DNA from: Polytrichum commune
Taxonomy: Eukaryota; Streptophyta; Polytrichopsida; Polytrichales; Polytrichaceae
Assembly (NCBI GenBank): GCA_950295325.1
Contig: OX485803.1
Location: 13,020,001 to 13,084,000, forward strand
Reading direction: 5' to 3'
DNA length: 64,000 nucleotides
The notes beneath the pieces were generated by a model. It made no database searches. It saw only the letters and a list, made by a program, of their open reading frames with translations, and was not told the origin of the DNA. Shown here piece by piece: positions 24,780-36,400 of the stretch (positions are counted from its first letter, which is position 1; each line of letters begins with the position of its first letter). A program made the translations under genes and the position numbers.

Positions 24780-25030
24780 TAATACCACCGGTGTGTATGG
24801 GGAGGTTTTTGGGCATAATCGGTCAAAATCCTAGTGTTTCCAAGTCCAACTGGTTACATGTTGTGATCTTTCGGTTTTTTCTTTACCAATTCAAAGCGTG
24901 TTCATTAGATTCCCCAAAAAATGATGTGTAATTTTTCTAAAGTCTTGAACTTCGACCGATTATTTCTCAAACTCAACTTGTTCATTTGTAACTAGCAGTT
25001 GGTTTTTTCACGTTCATTGAGTACCATGGT
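24780..25030 (-). repeat. dispersed ACCGGTTGAAG-family repeat, minus copy
   Basis: Carries CCAAGTCCAACTGGTTACAT, TGATCTTTCGGTTTTT and CATTTGTAACTAGCAGTTGG, which match reverse-strand parts of the repeat at 22885 and of those at 46018 and 48060. Confidence 0.6.
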
Positions 25031-25071
25031 CACTACATTACAGAGAGAAAAATACCTCTTGCACATCATAA

Positions 25072-25261
25072 TACCTCTCATTCATCCAACCTAAAAGCCA
25101 TGAAACAATGTGGAAAGTAGATGTTTCTATTTTTAGTTTTAACAACATGAATAGGTTTTAAGACCCCATATTCTTTGTCTAAATTATTTGAGATGAATTG
25201 GCCACAAACATAAAGGGATTTATTTATTCATTTTCTTAAATTGTTGGATGGATGAGAGGTA
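25072..25261. mobile_element. small MITE with TACCTCTCATTCATCCAAC ends
   Basis: A 190-bp AT-rich element. Its ends, TACCTCTCATTCATCCAAC and GTTGGATGGATGAGAGGTA, are inverted copies with one mismatch. Related half-copies occur near 25350 and 26290. It has no coding capacity and the class is not assigned. Confidence 0.6.
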
Positions 25262-25461
25262 TCCTCATATGCCATGATTGCCTCCGTCTATCATTACATT
25301 ACCGAAATGACCAACAACCCCATTGCATAGAGAGGGAATCATTGTATACAAGCGTACCTCTCATCAATTCAACATAAAAACTTGACACCCTATAGGTTTG
25401 TTGCCAATTCATCTCGAATGACCTAATACGGGATGCTAGACTAATTCAGGGCACTAGACAA

Positions 25462-25838
25462 GAGTAGAGGCACCCATAACTGATCACTTAAGAGATATTG
25501 CACCAAGTTTGGAGATGTATAAGGGGGTGCAAAAAAATTCCATGTAATTAGATAGAAATTAGGGGAACTGCAAAATTTTTGGTAATTTTATTCCTTAAGT
25601 TGAAACTACTATGGGTTTTTGGAGCCAAAAGTTGGCCCGAACATATCACCAATGTACATAGTCTACCATAGCCGCTCATTTAAACTGCTCATTCCTCTTC
25701 ACTTTAGCCTCAAAACCATGACATGTGTCATGGCACTGTTGGTTCCGGCCTAATCAAAATTGAGTCTCATCCTGATCGAAATTACAGTGCTCCATAGATT
25801 GCCAATGGAGTCTTGTCTGGGAATAGGCGCCTCTATTA
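25462..25838 (+). mobile_element. AGTAGAGGC-family MITE, plus copy
   Basis: Begins AGTAGAGGCACCCATAAC and ends GGAATAGGCGCCTCTATTAT, giving inverted ends of about 14 bp. The interior shares CATGACATGTGTCATGGCA and the CGCTCATT motif with the copy at 28683-29034. A head-to-head minus copy follows directly at about 25893-26200. Confidence 0.65.
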
Positions 25839-25892
25839 TAATTCAAGACATTAGACTAATTCAAGGTCTCTCTAGCTGATTCCCATGTCAGA

Positions 25893-26200
25893 TCAACTAT
25901 GGTAGAGGCATCTAATCCCGATCAAGACCCCGTCGGCAATCTATAGGGTACTGGAATTTCGATAAGGCTGGGACTAAATTTCGATCAGGTCAGAACCAAC
26001 AACGCCATGATACATATCCTAGTTTTACGTGCTAAAGTGGGAAAGGAATGAGTGATTTACACGAGCATCTACAACAAACTCAACACATTGGTAAACATGT
26101 TTAGGCCAACTCTTGACTTCAACGATTCACAAATCTCTCACAAAGGATTTGCAGCCCTCCTGGTTTCTCTCCTCCTACACAAATTTTTCAAATGCTTGTG
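25893..26200 (-). mobile_element. AGTAGAGGC-family MITE, minus copy, right end decayed
   Basis: Reads in reverse the interior of the neighbouring copy (GTAGAGGCATCTAATCCC, GGCAATCTATAGGGTACTGG, AACGCCATGATACATATCC). Together the two form an inverted pair of about 740 bp that could fold on itself. Confidence 0.55.
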
Positions 26201-26680
26201 TATACATGAACATCTCTACTCTGTGGTTTGTGTTCTTTTTCTTTTTCTTTTTTAATACCTCCAAGCTGCATACTAACTTATTTCAGGGCTTTAATGTTGG
26301 ATGAATGAGAGGTAAACCGGTATACAATAATGGCCTCTCGAGTCTCTCTACCCCCGCATGCACTTGCAGCCTGCCAATTCCCCTTTGTGTTTAGTACGCT
26401 AAGTGAGTAGGCTGTGTCTTATGACTTGGCCTAGTGTGCCTGGAGTGAAGTGCCTTGAGGCCAGGTCCACTGCACCTCCCATTTTGGCCTCTTGCCTTTG
26501 GCAGCCCTACGTTTCATGCCGTGTTCCACCGCCACCATAGCCGTGATGAGAGGAGAACAAGAAACATTGGCTTCTTCGGGGGTTGGATGAGTCACATATT
26601 ATATCATCAAAAGTGTGGTGTGTTGTGTTGTGTGCATGTAGGGAGTCACCGTTTGGCTACTTTATAAGCTACGTATATAA

Positions 26681-27165
26681 GGGCCGTTCACACTATGGCC
26701 GTCCAAGTCGAGAGGCCGTGGGATTGAGTGGCCAAACTTTGTTGAGAGCCCAAAGAAATGGGCTGAACATATATAGCCAATGAAACATAGTAATTGGAGC
26801 CTTTGACCGGGCAGAGCGTGAAGCCTCCAAAGGCCGAGCCCAAAGTCCAAACCCAAAGGAGCATCCCACTTTGCTCAAAATAACCTCTCCAATCTAACGG
26901 CCAAGGTCATGTCAATGATTGATTTTTGTTAATGGAAAGAAACCGACGGCCTCTCGACCATAGTTTGGGTTTCCATTCCTGTCCGAACCAAACTTCCTTT
27001 GAGAGTTTGTCGCCTTCTTAAAAAAACAATTGTTTTAAATTGCGACGGCCTTTGGACTTTGGCCATAGTGTGAAGGGTCGAGAGGCCGAACTTTGGGTTT
27101 CTTGCAATTTGATTGGTGGGAGTTGACGGCCTCTCGACCTTCGGCCATAGTGTGAAGTGCCCCCC
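26681..27165 (-). mobile_element. Tourist-like (PIF/Harbinger) element, copy 2, inverted
   Basis: A 485-bp relative of the element at 23220-23795 in opposite orientation. The target duplication is TAA (26678-26680 and 27166-27168). The ends are GGGCCGTTCACACTATGGCC and GGCCATAGTGTGAAGTGCCC. A further GGGCCACTTCACACCC end starts immediately at 27169, so a third, partial relative may abut it. Confidence 0.85.
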
Positions 27166-27168
27166 TAA

Positions 27169-28430
27169 GGGCCACTTCACACCCTAGCCAAGGGGCGTGA
27201 CCATGTAATTTGCGAGGGCCCTTGACTCTCATCCAAAACGTCATACCGGTTCGTTTAACTAACATGGTTTGGCGGGATTCGCATCGGGTTTTACTTCTTG
27301 GAGGTGGGCCTAACACAAAATCCATCAGACCGCGAAACGTTATCCATAACCTGTCAAGTAGGAATGCATGTAGATTTTCCATTCGCGATCGATTTCTTTG
27401 GGCACTTAGCCTTCACCTTCTAGTGTGGAGTGAACTTGGACGGTCTCGGTCTTTTCGGCCAATGAGAGATCGGGGTTGGCTCTCACGGGGTCCCAAGTCT
27501 CATGTCCCAACATGGAGGCAAAGTCCTAACTTTCGAGCCTCGAGAAACCATTGCAGTATGATCCGTATCCACTAAAGTCAAATCTCGAGTATTTCATGCA
27601 AAAAAATCTCGGGACTTGTGTTGAGAGTCGGGTTTAGCGATCTGGTTGACCCAACCCTCAACACAAGCCCGAAGCCTCACCTCCAAATCATGTTGCCATG
27701 CAGACATCCATGTCACACTTGGGTACCAGGACTCGAGACCCCATGTCAAGCGGTAAGTCCCGACCTCCATGCTCTCAACAACGAAGATTGCACGAATGGA
27801 CCTCAAGTGACTTGGGACTTAGGACTTGGGAACCGGCCCTTAGAAACGCACCGGCCGTGGGCCTTCAGTCTCGTGTATGACGTGGCCCTAGTCGACAGCT
27901 CACCAAAATCTCCATGTCACCGCCACCTCATTGCCAGAGTGTCAAAACGCCCGGCTGGAGCGCGTTCACATAAGTAGCGTGTGTTCTAAAAAATCAATGG
28001 AGAGGGGGGGGGGGGGTTTCAAGTGAGTGGTCAATGGGGTCGGGGGAAGTCTTATCTACAGCCATATATGTCTATTTGCAGCTGCTCACCTTTGATGCCA
28101 TTTGTCATGTTTCCATTATGGGGGAGCCGCCGGCTCATGTTTCCATGGCATCCGACTTAGGAAAGGAAAGTGGTGGTTTTTTGGTTCATGGAAAAAGGGA
28201 GCTTCGTGAGGCCCACCATGGGAACGATGGCGTCAACGTTCAAGATCGAAGCCCTCATATGAGTTTCATTTTGAACGGCTCTCAATTTTCAGCGCTTCTG
28301 TTGAAGGGTTGGTTCAAATCCAAAGGCGTTAATGCAAGAGTATGGAAATGAAATACACAACTCGTTTTAAACTCGTGCATGAATTGTAGGGTACATGTTT
28401 CTAGTGGAATGTGAAGAATTGAGAATCGAC
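27169..28430. other. intergenic stretch, moderately GC-rich, no gene recognised
   Basis: Starts with a solo Tourist-like end. It includes open frames at 27210-27575 and 27618-27977 without recognisable motifs, and a G run near 28003-28015. Codon character is unconvincing. Confidence 0.5.
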
Positions 28431-28682
28431 CACCTAACTTCGTTTCTTGTAGTGACAATGCCCTACGCTTGTTGGTTCTTGTGGCAGGCGGATTATGTTG
28501 AGGACGTCAAGTGACGTCTTCATTTTCAAGCTAGGGTTGCGTTTTGGAGGGTTGTTTTGAGAGAGGTGTTTTTTGAGGGGTTGAATCGCGTTTGAAGGGC
28601 ATTGGAGACTTCGATCTTGGACACTAGATGGTGTCTTTCTATCTTTTGTATAAGGATAGCTTGTGGATCTTGTGTGTAGAGT

Positions 28683-29034
28683 AGAGGCACCCGTAACCGA
28701 TCCCTTGAGAGCTTTTGCGCCAGAGCCAGAGAAGTATAAGGTGGTGCAGATGTCTCCCATGTATAAAGATCGAAATCAGGAGGACTGCAAAATTTTCGAG
28801 AATTTCATTTCTTTGAAATTGAAATCGCCATAAATTTTGAAGCCAATAGTTCGCACTGAGTGTATCACCAATGTCTAAAGTTTGCCACGACCGCTAACTT
28901 TAACCGCTCATTCCTCCTCACTTTATTTACCACTCAAAACTAAGACATGTGTCATGGCACTATTGGTACCGGTTGGATCGAAATTCCAGTACCCTACAAA
29001 TTGCCAATAGGGTCTTGATCATGAATAGGTGCCT
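28683..29034 (+). mobile_element. AGTAGAGGC-family MITE
   Basis: Ends AGTAGAGGCACCCGTAACCG and GAATAGGTGCCTCTACT. The interior shares ACTGCAAAATTTT, CCGCTCATTCCTC and ACATGTGTCATGGCAC with the 25462 copy. About 350 bp and noncoding. Confidence 0.65.
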
Positions 29035-29045
29035 CTACTATAAAG

Positions 29046-30410
29046 TAGAGGTCAGAAAATACTTTTTTTTTGTTTCGGTGGTCCGCTGGTGGGAAATGAG
29101 ACGCCGCTTACTGTGCATGTGCTTCCCATGCCGACATCATTTGTAGGGTTTCATAATTCTTCCGTTTGACTTTGATGGTCGTGAGCTCCACATAAATTTC
29201 ATGTCGAGCTTTTAAGTTAAAGCCGGGACCCTTGACATGAGTACGCGGTGGCGTTAGAATTGTTTGCATTACCCAAGAAATATTCTCTCCGAAAGTCCAC
29301 CACCTTTGTGAATGTAGGGTTATTAAGACACCTACACTCTTGTTCATGTCAACTTGAAGTTGCCATCATTTATCATCTCTTCAATTGTGTTGCGATTCAA
29401 CCTTCCTATGTCTATGTCTATATCTATATATATGTATATATATAGAGAGAGAACCTGTGTAATTTTTATGAAAAAGAGTCAAAAGCATGTCTAATCGAAT
29501 ATCGAGTGATGTCGATGACTTCAATGACGCGTGACCTTCGAGACCCGGGAGCAATTCTTGCTAGTTGCACATGAATCGGGTGATGAGTTTGAGAAATTAC
29601 CGTTTGGAGTTTGAGAATTCGGGAAATTTACCGATCGTTTGAGAGGGAATTTATAATATATACCCCCGTTTGGTAAAGAAAGACCCGAAACCTGTCGACA
29701 TTCAACCGATTGGACTTGGAAACACTAGAATATCGACCGATCGTGCCCAAAAACTTCCCATACGTTGTCTGGGAAGTTCAGGAGAAGTTATTGGACATAA
29801 CCACTTAGACACCCTCTTCTTTGGACCCTCTGATCATGAAGATCGACGGCCTAGATGAAGAAGCAGGCGAAGGAGAGGGGCTATGCTATGTTATGTTATG
29901 TTATGTTATGTGGAAGGCGTCCTCTTTCCCGGTCCCATAACGTCACCTCATGCGTCCAATGGTTATGAGGTAATAAATCTTCTATATATTATACAATTTA
30001 TAAATGTAGCTTCGACCTAACGGTGGAAGGCCCTGTAAAGCTCTGTAAAAGCCTGAGCCTTCTAGTAGCCTGGGCGTTATGATGCACAGTGGACGGTGAG
30101 CCCAGTACAAAGCTTCTTCGTGATGGCAAAAGTGTGCACTTAAGTTCATGTTCAAGTGTTTTTTCTATTATAAAAAAAACACACTAGCATCGATCGATTG
30201 AAACTTACGTTTCCGTATGCTTGCTAGTAGCGGCCTCTCTGTGTGTGTCTGGAGTGTTGTTGCTCGTTGTGAGTTCTATATTGGCTTTATATTAAATGTT
30301 TGTAATCACGGCAACCGTAGTCACCACACTAAATATTGTATCTATTTTCATATGGTACTTTATATCAATGTGAAACTTTTTTTAAAATGACACTTCTTTG
30401 TGAATGATAG
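29046..30410. other. repeat-rich intergenic DNA, no gene seen
   Basis: Includes a TA-type microsatellite at 29415-29445, a copy of the ACCGGTTGAAG-type repeat around 29575-29790, and a (TATGT)n run at 29884-29910. No supported coding region. Confidence 0.6.
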
Positions 30411-30562
30411 CCCACCCACACTTACTGGTGTGGGTTACCAGTGAACGGTGAGTACCAACACTGGTTACATCCAGTGGCTCTCGCTGGTTAAACCAACTCT
30501 AAAAGTGGCCCTTGCTGGTAGGAACCGTTCACTAGTGGCCCGCACCAGTAAGTGTGGGTGGG
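30411..30562. mobile_element. small foldback element with CCCACCCACACTTACTGGTG ends
   Basis: The arms CCCACCCACACTTACTGGTG and CACCAGTAAGTGTGGGTGGG are exact inverted copies at the extreme ends, with ACCAGTGAACGGT/ACCGTTCACTAGT further in. It is 152 bp. A relative with one eroded arm lies at 44779-44925. No clear target duplication. Confidence 0.7.
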
Positions 30563-30814
30563 TTGTACGTTTACAGGACACGTCGTTCCAACTCACTTTT
30601 AGTTTCATCCAAATGTCAAATATTGAAACGAAGTTTGGTATATCTTGCGTACCTACTAGCATTTCTGTAATGAAATATTGTCTTCGATGAGTAAGTGAGA
30701 GTAGTTGCAACAATGTAAATATATGGTGCGCAAGTATTTTTACATGAATGAGAATTTATCTTAGGTTTATATGTAGTGTCGACGACACGGCATGGGCAAT
30801 TTACAATTACACTA

Positions 30815-31040
30815 GTTATCCAAATGAGAGTGTGTTATTATTTGAAGTTATGCAATGCTATAACTGTGTAATGAGAATGTAATATTTTACCAAGCAAAGT
30901 CATTCACGATCTATAATGTCCGAACAACCTATTGATCGTTTGTTAGTGAAAAAATTGAACTACTAAATAAGGCATTATTGCACTACATAACTCCAAATAA
31001 TAACACACACTATTTTGTCTAATTCGTGTGGGTTACCATT
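30815..31040. mobile_element. MITE with TTATTATTTGGAGTTA-type arms, copy 1
   Basis: GTGTGTTATTATTTGAAGTT at the left and CCAAATAATAACACACAC at the right form the arms. Shared interior motifs AACAACCTATTGATC, GACTTTG/CAAAGTC and AATATTTTACCAA also occur at 46838-47054 and 62925-63145. Confidence 0.6.
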
Positions 31041-31545
31041 TGGAGTTACTTGTTGCCATAACTCTTTGCTAAAAATATCATTTTAAACCCAAAGAACATA
31101 AGTGCACAACCTGCGGTATTTAGGGTTACGTGCACTATATGTGAAGAGCTTAAATTGGATGCCTAGAGGTCTTAAAGTGTCATGCCTGCTAATTGCCAAT
31201 ATGATTCCATTCATCAACATAAGGAACTTCTTCAAGTGATTTTTCTTCTTCTTCTAAATTATGATATTTAGAGTAGTACATTGGGATATTTTAGATGATA
31301 TTCGTGCTTTTTAGTATGCAAGGGGAAGACATTTTTGAGCGTACCAATGGCAAGTGTCATGTGTTCACATTTTAGTATGCAAGAGGAAGATATTCTTGAA
31401 CACACTAAGGTTGAGGCATCTATAACCAATAAACTAAGAGAGTTTACATTTTTTTTAGAAGGAGTAATAGCAAAGAATTTATTTTCTTGCGAAGAGAAAC
31501 AAATTCTAAGGAGAATGCAAAATTTAAATTATTTTTATGAATAAA

Positions 31546-31930
31546 GGAATTGCTACAAATTTTGAAGCATGAGTTTAGGGTAACACATAGTTGATCTATA
31601 GGTTAACCCATAATCACTCATCTAAATGCTAATGCTTGGCTACGATAGTTGTCAAAGTTCTTATGAGGGTAAGGTCGAGACATGCATAATCAACAAGATC
31701 CACTTAACTGCTCACTAGGGTCATGTAATGCCGACATGGATGAAATCTATATATTTCAGGCAAATGAAGTTAAGGTCTATGTGGTGACAACTTGCGATTG
31801 ATTACCCTCATAAGAGTTTTGACAGTTGTTGTAGCCAAACAATAGAACTAAGATGAGTGGTGATGGATTGATGTATAGATCGACTATGTGTTACCCTAAC
31901 TTTGCCGCTACGAACTTTGTAGCAAATTCC
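31546..31930. mobile_element. foldback element with arms of about 125 bp
   Basis: The ends are GGAATTGCTACAAA and its inverted copy TTTGTAGCAAATTCC. The arms share AGGGTAACACATAG, GATCTATA and CTTATGAGGGTAA in inverted order with moderate divergence. It lies beside the younger hairpin at 31975. Confidence 0.7.
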
Positions 31931-31974
31931 ATGTTCATGATTTTATTTTAATTTATTTTAATTTTTTGCTACAT

Positions 31975-32314
31975 TAGAGTTATCCTTTAACTCAACCGGA
32001 GTTTTAGTAGGGAGTTGGTTGTTTCGCATGCATAACTTTCCATGTTCGGTAAGTTGTGGGTGCATGCTTGGAATCAATGTGGAGGTTTGAACGAAGAACC
32101 TTCCATATTAGTTCATTGGGTACCAAACTCATTTTGGCATGCGAAGAGACACCAAAATGAGTTTGGCACCCAATGAACTAATATGGAAGGTTCTTCGTTC
32201 AAACCTCCACATTGACTCCAAGCATGCACCCACAACTTACCGAACATGGAAAGTTATGCATGCGAAACAACCAACTCCCTACTAAAACTCCGGTTGAGTT
32301 AAAGGATAACTCTA
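31975..32314. mobile_element. near-perfect 163-bp inverted repeat (hairpin)
   Basis: Arms 31975-32137 and 32152-32314 differ at only about two positions by eye, around a 14-base centre. The ends are TAGAGTTATCCTTTAACTCA and its reverse complement. It has no open frame of interest. Such near-identity implies recent origin or ongoing conversion. A transcript would form a long double-stranded hairpin suited to small-RNA processing. Confidence 0.9.
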
Positions 32315-33304
32315 TTCTCCTTATAATTTGTTTCTATTCACAAGAAGAAATAATTCCCCACTATTACTCCTCTTGAAGAGACGCAAACTCTTTTATTTTT
32401 ATCAATTATAGATGCCTCAACCTTAATCAATCACAAGCCACCACCACATAACCTCAACTCCGTTCGCCTAGAAAATACAGATCTCATCCATGTCAACATT
32501 ACATGAGCTTAGTGAGCGATTAAATGGACATGGGCGACTACAGATGCCTCGACCTTTATGGCAAGTGTCAATTGTGTACACTTTAGTCAACTTGTAGACC
32601 ATTTTGTAACATAGGCATGCACCTCACACACACTGTTGAACATACTCATGCCAAGATATTAGTAGCGCACTTGAACGTAAAGTGTCATAAGGTGACACTT
32701 ATGGTGAAGTTGTTAATCATCGACGTAACTTAGCATGTGCTTCAAAACAACTCAAGTGACACCATTGCACATGTGACACTAAAACACCATAAACGATGTA
32801 GTTCGTATGTACACTGAATAAACTAAGTTGGTAACAAATGACGATGTTGTTAAAAATTTATAACAACACGTACCTCCGAATGGTAACCCACACTAATTAG
32901 ACAAAAAAAAAGTGTAGTATTAAGCAAGGCAAGTAGAATAGGTGACACTAAAAACATATGTTTAGTGTAGACTCTCAAAATGCATAGGGCGAATGAATCG
33001 ATACTTGACTATGGATAGCAAAAAAGCCAAATGCGTATCATGAATTGATGGCACACTTCGTATAAGTGAGGCGTGCCTCATACTCCTCACTCACTTGGCT
33101 TTAAAATCCTTTGCGCAATAAAGTCCTTAAATGACATCCCTCCAAGATGCCCGAAACAAACCTCGAAAGAGGAGCGAATGATAGAAAAGCGGGACGCACC
33201 TTCCTAGAAACATGGGCATGGCAGCAATAAGTAGCTAGCTAGGGAATCATGTTGTTCACCATTACGTAGCACGGTCCTATATATATGCACGCCCGGGCAA
33301 TTAC

Positions 33305-34245
33305 TTTCTACTACTAGCTAGGTCCCACTCATACTCAAGAGTTTTTTTACCTCAAGGAACGCGTTGAGACTTGAGAGAGTGTTCCATGGAGCTCCGTCAC
33401 TCAAGAATTTTTTTACCTTAACCCTTAAAGGACATATGCTTTCCCGATACCACACCCAAAATATCTTTTAAAATTCATTTTAAGCATGATTAACCAATTA
33501 ATTTACATAGGCTCTATTCTAAAGAAGTATAGATCTTGCTAAGGTGCTCGATTTGGCATTCTAAAAACCCCATTTGGTGCAATGGAGTAGAAGTTTTGAA
33601 CAAGATTCTCCCAAAATAATACCAAGCCCGTGGGGCAACACTGTCCTTTAAGGGTTAAGGAACGTGTTGAGACTTGAGAGAGTGTTCCATGGAGCTCCGT
33701 CACGAAGACACGAGTCCTTTTGTGATATGGCTCTTCCTTGTGGCATGTGATCACATAACCGAGTAAGGGTCGGTTTAGAGTATGAGTGAAGAAGTGCACC
33801 AATCGATCAAGAATTTCAGCCCAAGACAAGGTTATTTTAGGTCACGGTTGGTATGGTGGACGAGATGAAATACAAGTAAAAAATAATGTCTTTCTACTAC
33901 TATCTAGGTCCCACTCATACTCAAGAATTTTTTTCCCTTAAGGAACGCGTTGAGACTTGAGAGAGTGTTCCATGGAGCTCCGTCACTCAAGAATTTTTTT
34001 ACCTTAAGGAACGCGTTGAGACTTGAGAGAGTGTTCCATGCATGGAGCTCCGTCACGAAGACACGAGTCCTTTTGTGATATGGCTCTTCCTTGTGGCATG
34101 TGATCACATAACCGAGTAAGGGTCGGTTTAGAGTAGGAGTGAAGAAGTGCACCGTTCGGTCAAGACTTTCAATCCAAGACAAGGTTATTTCAGGTCACGG
34201 TTGGTATGGTGGACGAGATGAAATACAAGTAAAAAATGATGTCTC
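33305..34245. repeat. imperfect tandem duplication
   Basis: A block with TAGGTCCCACTCATACTCAA, GAACGCGTTGAGACTTGAG and GTGTTCCATGGAGCTCCGTC occurs around 33313 and again around 33893. The sub-block from GAACGCGTTGAG recurs near 33660 and 34010. A 180-bp tail with CACATAACCGAGTAAGGGTC occurs at 33704-33890 and 34055-34245. The shared minus-strand open frames come from this duplication. Confidence 0.8.
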
Positions 34246-34485
34246 AAGTTGGAGTTCTCCGGAGGGCAAGTTTCTCGTGTGAGGGTTTGAGGTGGCCCAT
34301 GAAACATGACCTTTGGAGAACTCCCCTAGGAAAAAAATGTTGCCATGTTGGTTAGCCGTGTTATTTTTTCATCCATGCTTGAAGTTTTCAAGTGGAAAGT
34401 CTTGGTCGTAGTGTAAAACCCCGCTGGTGAGAACCCCATTCCGTAGCCGATCATATTGCTCCATGCCCCTAACTTTCTTGACCGG

Positions 34486-34536
34486 TGCATTTCTTGACCG
34501 GTGCATTTCTTGACCGGTGCATTTCTTGACCGTAGT
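34486..34536. repeat. three tandem copies of a 17-bp unit
   Basis: TTTCTTGACCGGTGCAT occurs three times in a row, followed by GACCGTAGTCTAAACC. This resembles the subterminal and terminal motifs of the PIF/Harbinger element at 42733-43889, so it may be an end fragment of a relative. Confidence 0.75.
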
Positions 34537-35409
34537 CTAAACCAACCCTCAATTGACCACAAATTAAAGATTTTCAAAAAGTAACAAACCCAAGTTCAAA
34601 ACTGGGTGTTTTGGGTGAACATTATCGGTTGTGCTATTCCAGGTATTCTCTATGTGTATACTAAAATAAAAGCTAGTACAAACTCCTTTCCCGCTTAGAA
34701 ACCAAGGAAACCTGAGTTTGTCATGTAAGGTGCCCTTTTGAGTGAACAACCTCCCCCTCCAAAGCCGATGCCCTTCCATTTCCCATGCCTGCTCTTGGAG
34801 TTTGGAGTCTCTTGGTGTTTGTTCTTGGAGCTGGGAGTTGTTTGGGTTAGCCTCCCCTGCCCGGGTCAGGAGCTAAATTATAGCCTTGCCACATTGGGCA
34901 TACCAACGCCCCAGCCAGCCAGTCCGCCCACCCGGTTCGGAGCCCCCTATAGCAGGGGGCAACCAACCGGGGAGCATGGGACAAGGTCCCAAAGTGCTCC
35001 AGTTGGTTGGTTGGGCCGTTGGTCCACCGGGTGTGGTAGGGTTGTTAGGAGCGGGATTGGGACTTGAGTTTAGGACACGGGTTAGGGATTGGGTTGTGAG
35101 TTGGGGTTAGGAGTTTAGGAAGGTGTTGGATTTGGAGCTGGGAGCATGAGAATTCGGAGTTGGTAGTTGAGATTTCGAATGTGGGATTAACGAATGAATT
35201 CGGAGGTAGAATATTTAATCTTGAATGTGAGGTTGTAGCATGAATGCTATGCTTGAAGCTTTGAATGTGCATTTTCAAATTTCCCAATAATCATTTGCAT
35301 GTCGTGAAGCCATGTTGAAATTTTATCATTTCTATGATATACCTGGATAAAAGGATTTAGACTTGGATTATGCAAGAAAGAAAGACTAACCATATTTTGC
35401 TGTACTTAG

Positions 35410-35965
35410 CATGTGAGCAGACAATGTTTGCAGTCGGACAACTCCAAAGAAAGAATTAAACAACTTGTGAGAGAATGGTGCACATGGACTAGACAACCCG
35501 CGAGAGAATGGTGCACAAGGACTAAACAACCCCTGAAGGAATTGTGCACGGGAGCTAGACAACTCCCAATCAAAGATCTTTGTGTTGGAGTTAGACAACT
35601 TCAACTGGGCGTTAGACACCTCCTTCTACAAGTTCTTTGTGTTGGAGTTAGACAACTCCAACTAGAAGGTATGAATCGGAGTTAGACAATTCCCAACGGA
35701 TGGATGTTATTCATTGGATCTAGACTACTCTCAATGAACAAGTCTAGTTGGAAATAGATAATTCCAACTGAAAGAATGGATGAATGGATCAAGTTGGAAC
35801 TAGACAATTTTAACTAGAAGAATGGATGATTGGATCAAGTTGAAATTAGACAATTCCAATTAGAAGAATGGAAGATTGGATCAAGTTGGAATTAGACAGT
35901 TCCAATTAGAATAATGGATGATGCATGAAGTTGGAATTAGGCAAATCCAACTAGATGATTGTGAT
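35410..35965. repeat. degenerate tandem array with palindromic TTAGACAA cores
   Basis: Units of about 32-54 bp are built around (G)GAGTTAGACAACTCC, itself an imperfect palindrome. The last four units (from about 35740) are about 52 bp each, with AATGGATGATTGGATCAAGT spacers. Open frames across it follow the repeat and are not genes. Confidence 0.8.
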
Positions 35966-36400
35966 TGAGCCAAAAGATAAGAAAAAAAATCATATGGTGA
36001 AACGATCTATGTACATAGATTAGAAAAGCCTCATTTTTAAATTTAGCAAGACTCGAGCCTTCTAAAAGAATCCCTTAGATACCATGGATAAAGATGGACA
36101 AGTACTAGGATTGCCTTTGGGTATAAGAGAGAGCTCGGGGGAGGAGAGAGGATCTTCTTTTTGTCTCTCTTATGGTCGGGTGGTCGAGCTCATAGCAATC
36201 ACAATATTGTGTTTAAGTTGTAAAGCTTTTGTAACGTACAAAGTTTGAAAGTTCTCAAAATTGGTGTCTCATGAGCATTCATGCTTGTATTATTCTTATA
36301 TAAAAGAGGAACATGACACCGGTCCGAGACGGCTTTTTGTGAAAACCTCCATTTTTGGACGTGTGTGCCCTCCACACGAATCTAAAGATGTTTGGATGAT

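Larger units (their letters stand above)
31406..32426. repeat. nested palindrome complex
   Basis: Three layers. Outer arms at 31406-31516 and 32314-32426 are inverted relatives (TAAGGTTGAGGCATCTATAA against its reverse, and AAACAAATTCTAAGGAGAAT). Between them lie a 385-bp foldback (31546-31930) and a 340-bp near-perfect hairpin (31975-32314). It may be foldback transposons sitting inside the loop of an older inverted repeat. Confidence 0.75.

Noticed and set aside
33539-34182. Two similar minus-strand frames (LDR.VHFFT.TLNRPLLGY)
   Set aside because: They lie in a tandem duplication; their similarity reflects recent copying and no family is recognised.
34738-35067. Proline-rich 109-aa frame in a GC-rich patch
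   Set aside because: No motifs, and an overlapping frame is equally open; composition alone explains it.
35386-35685. Open frames on both strands across the TTAGACAA array
   Set aside because: Repeat-driven frames without stops; not genes.
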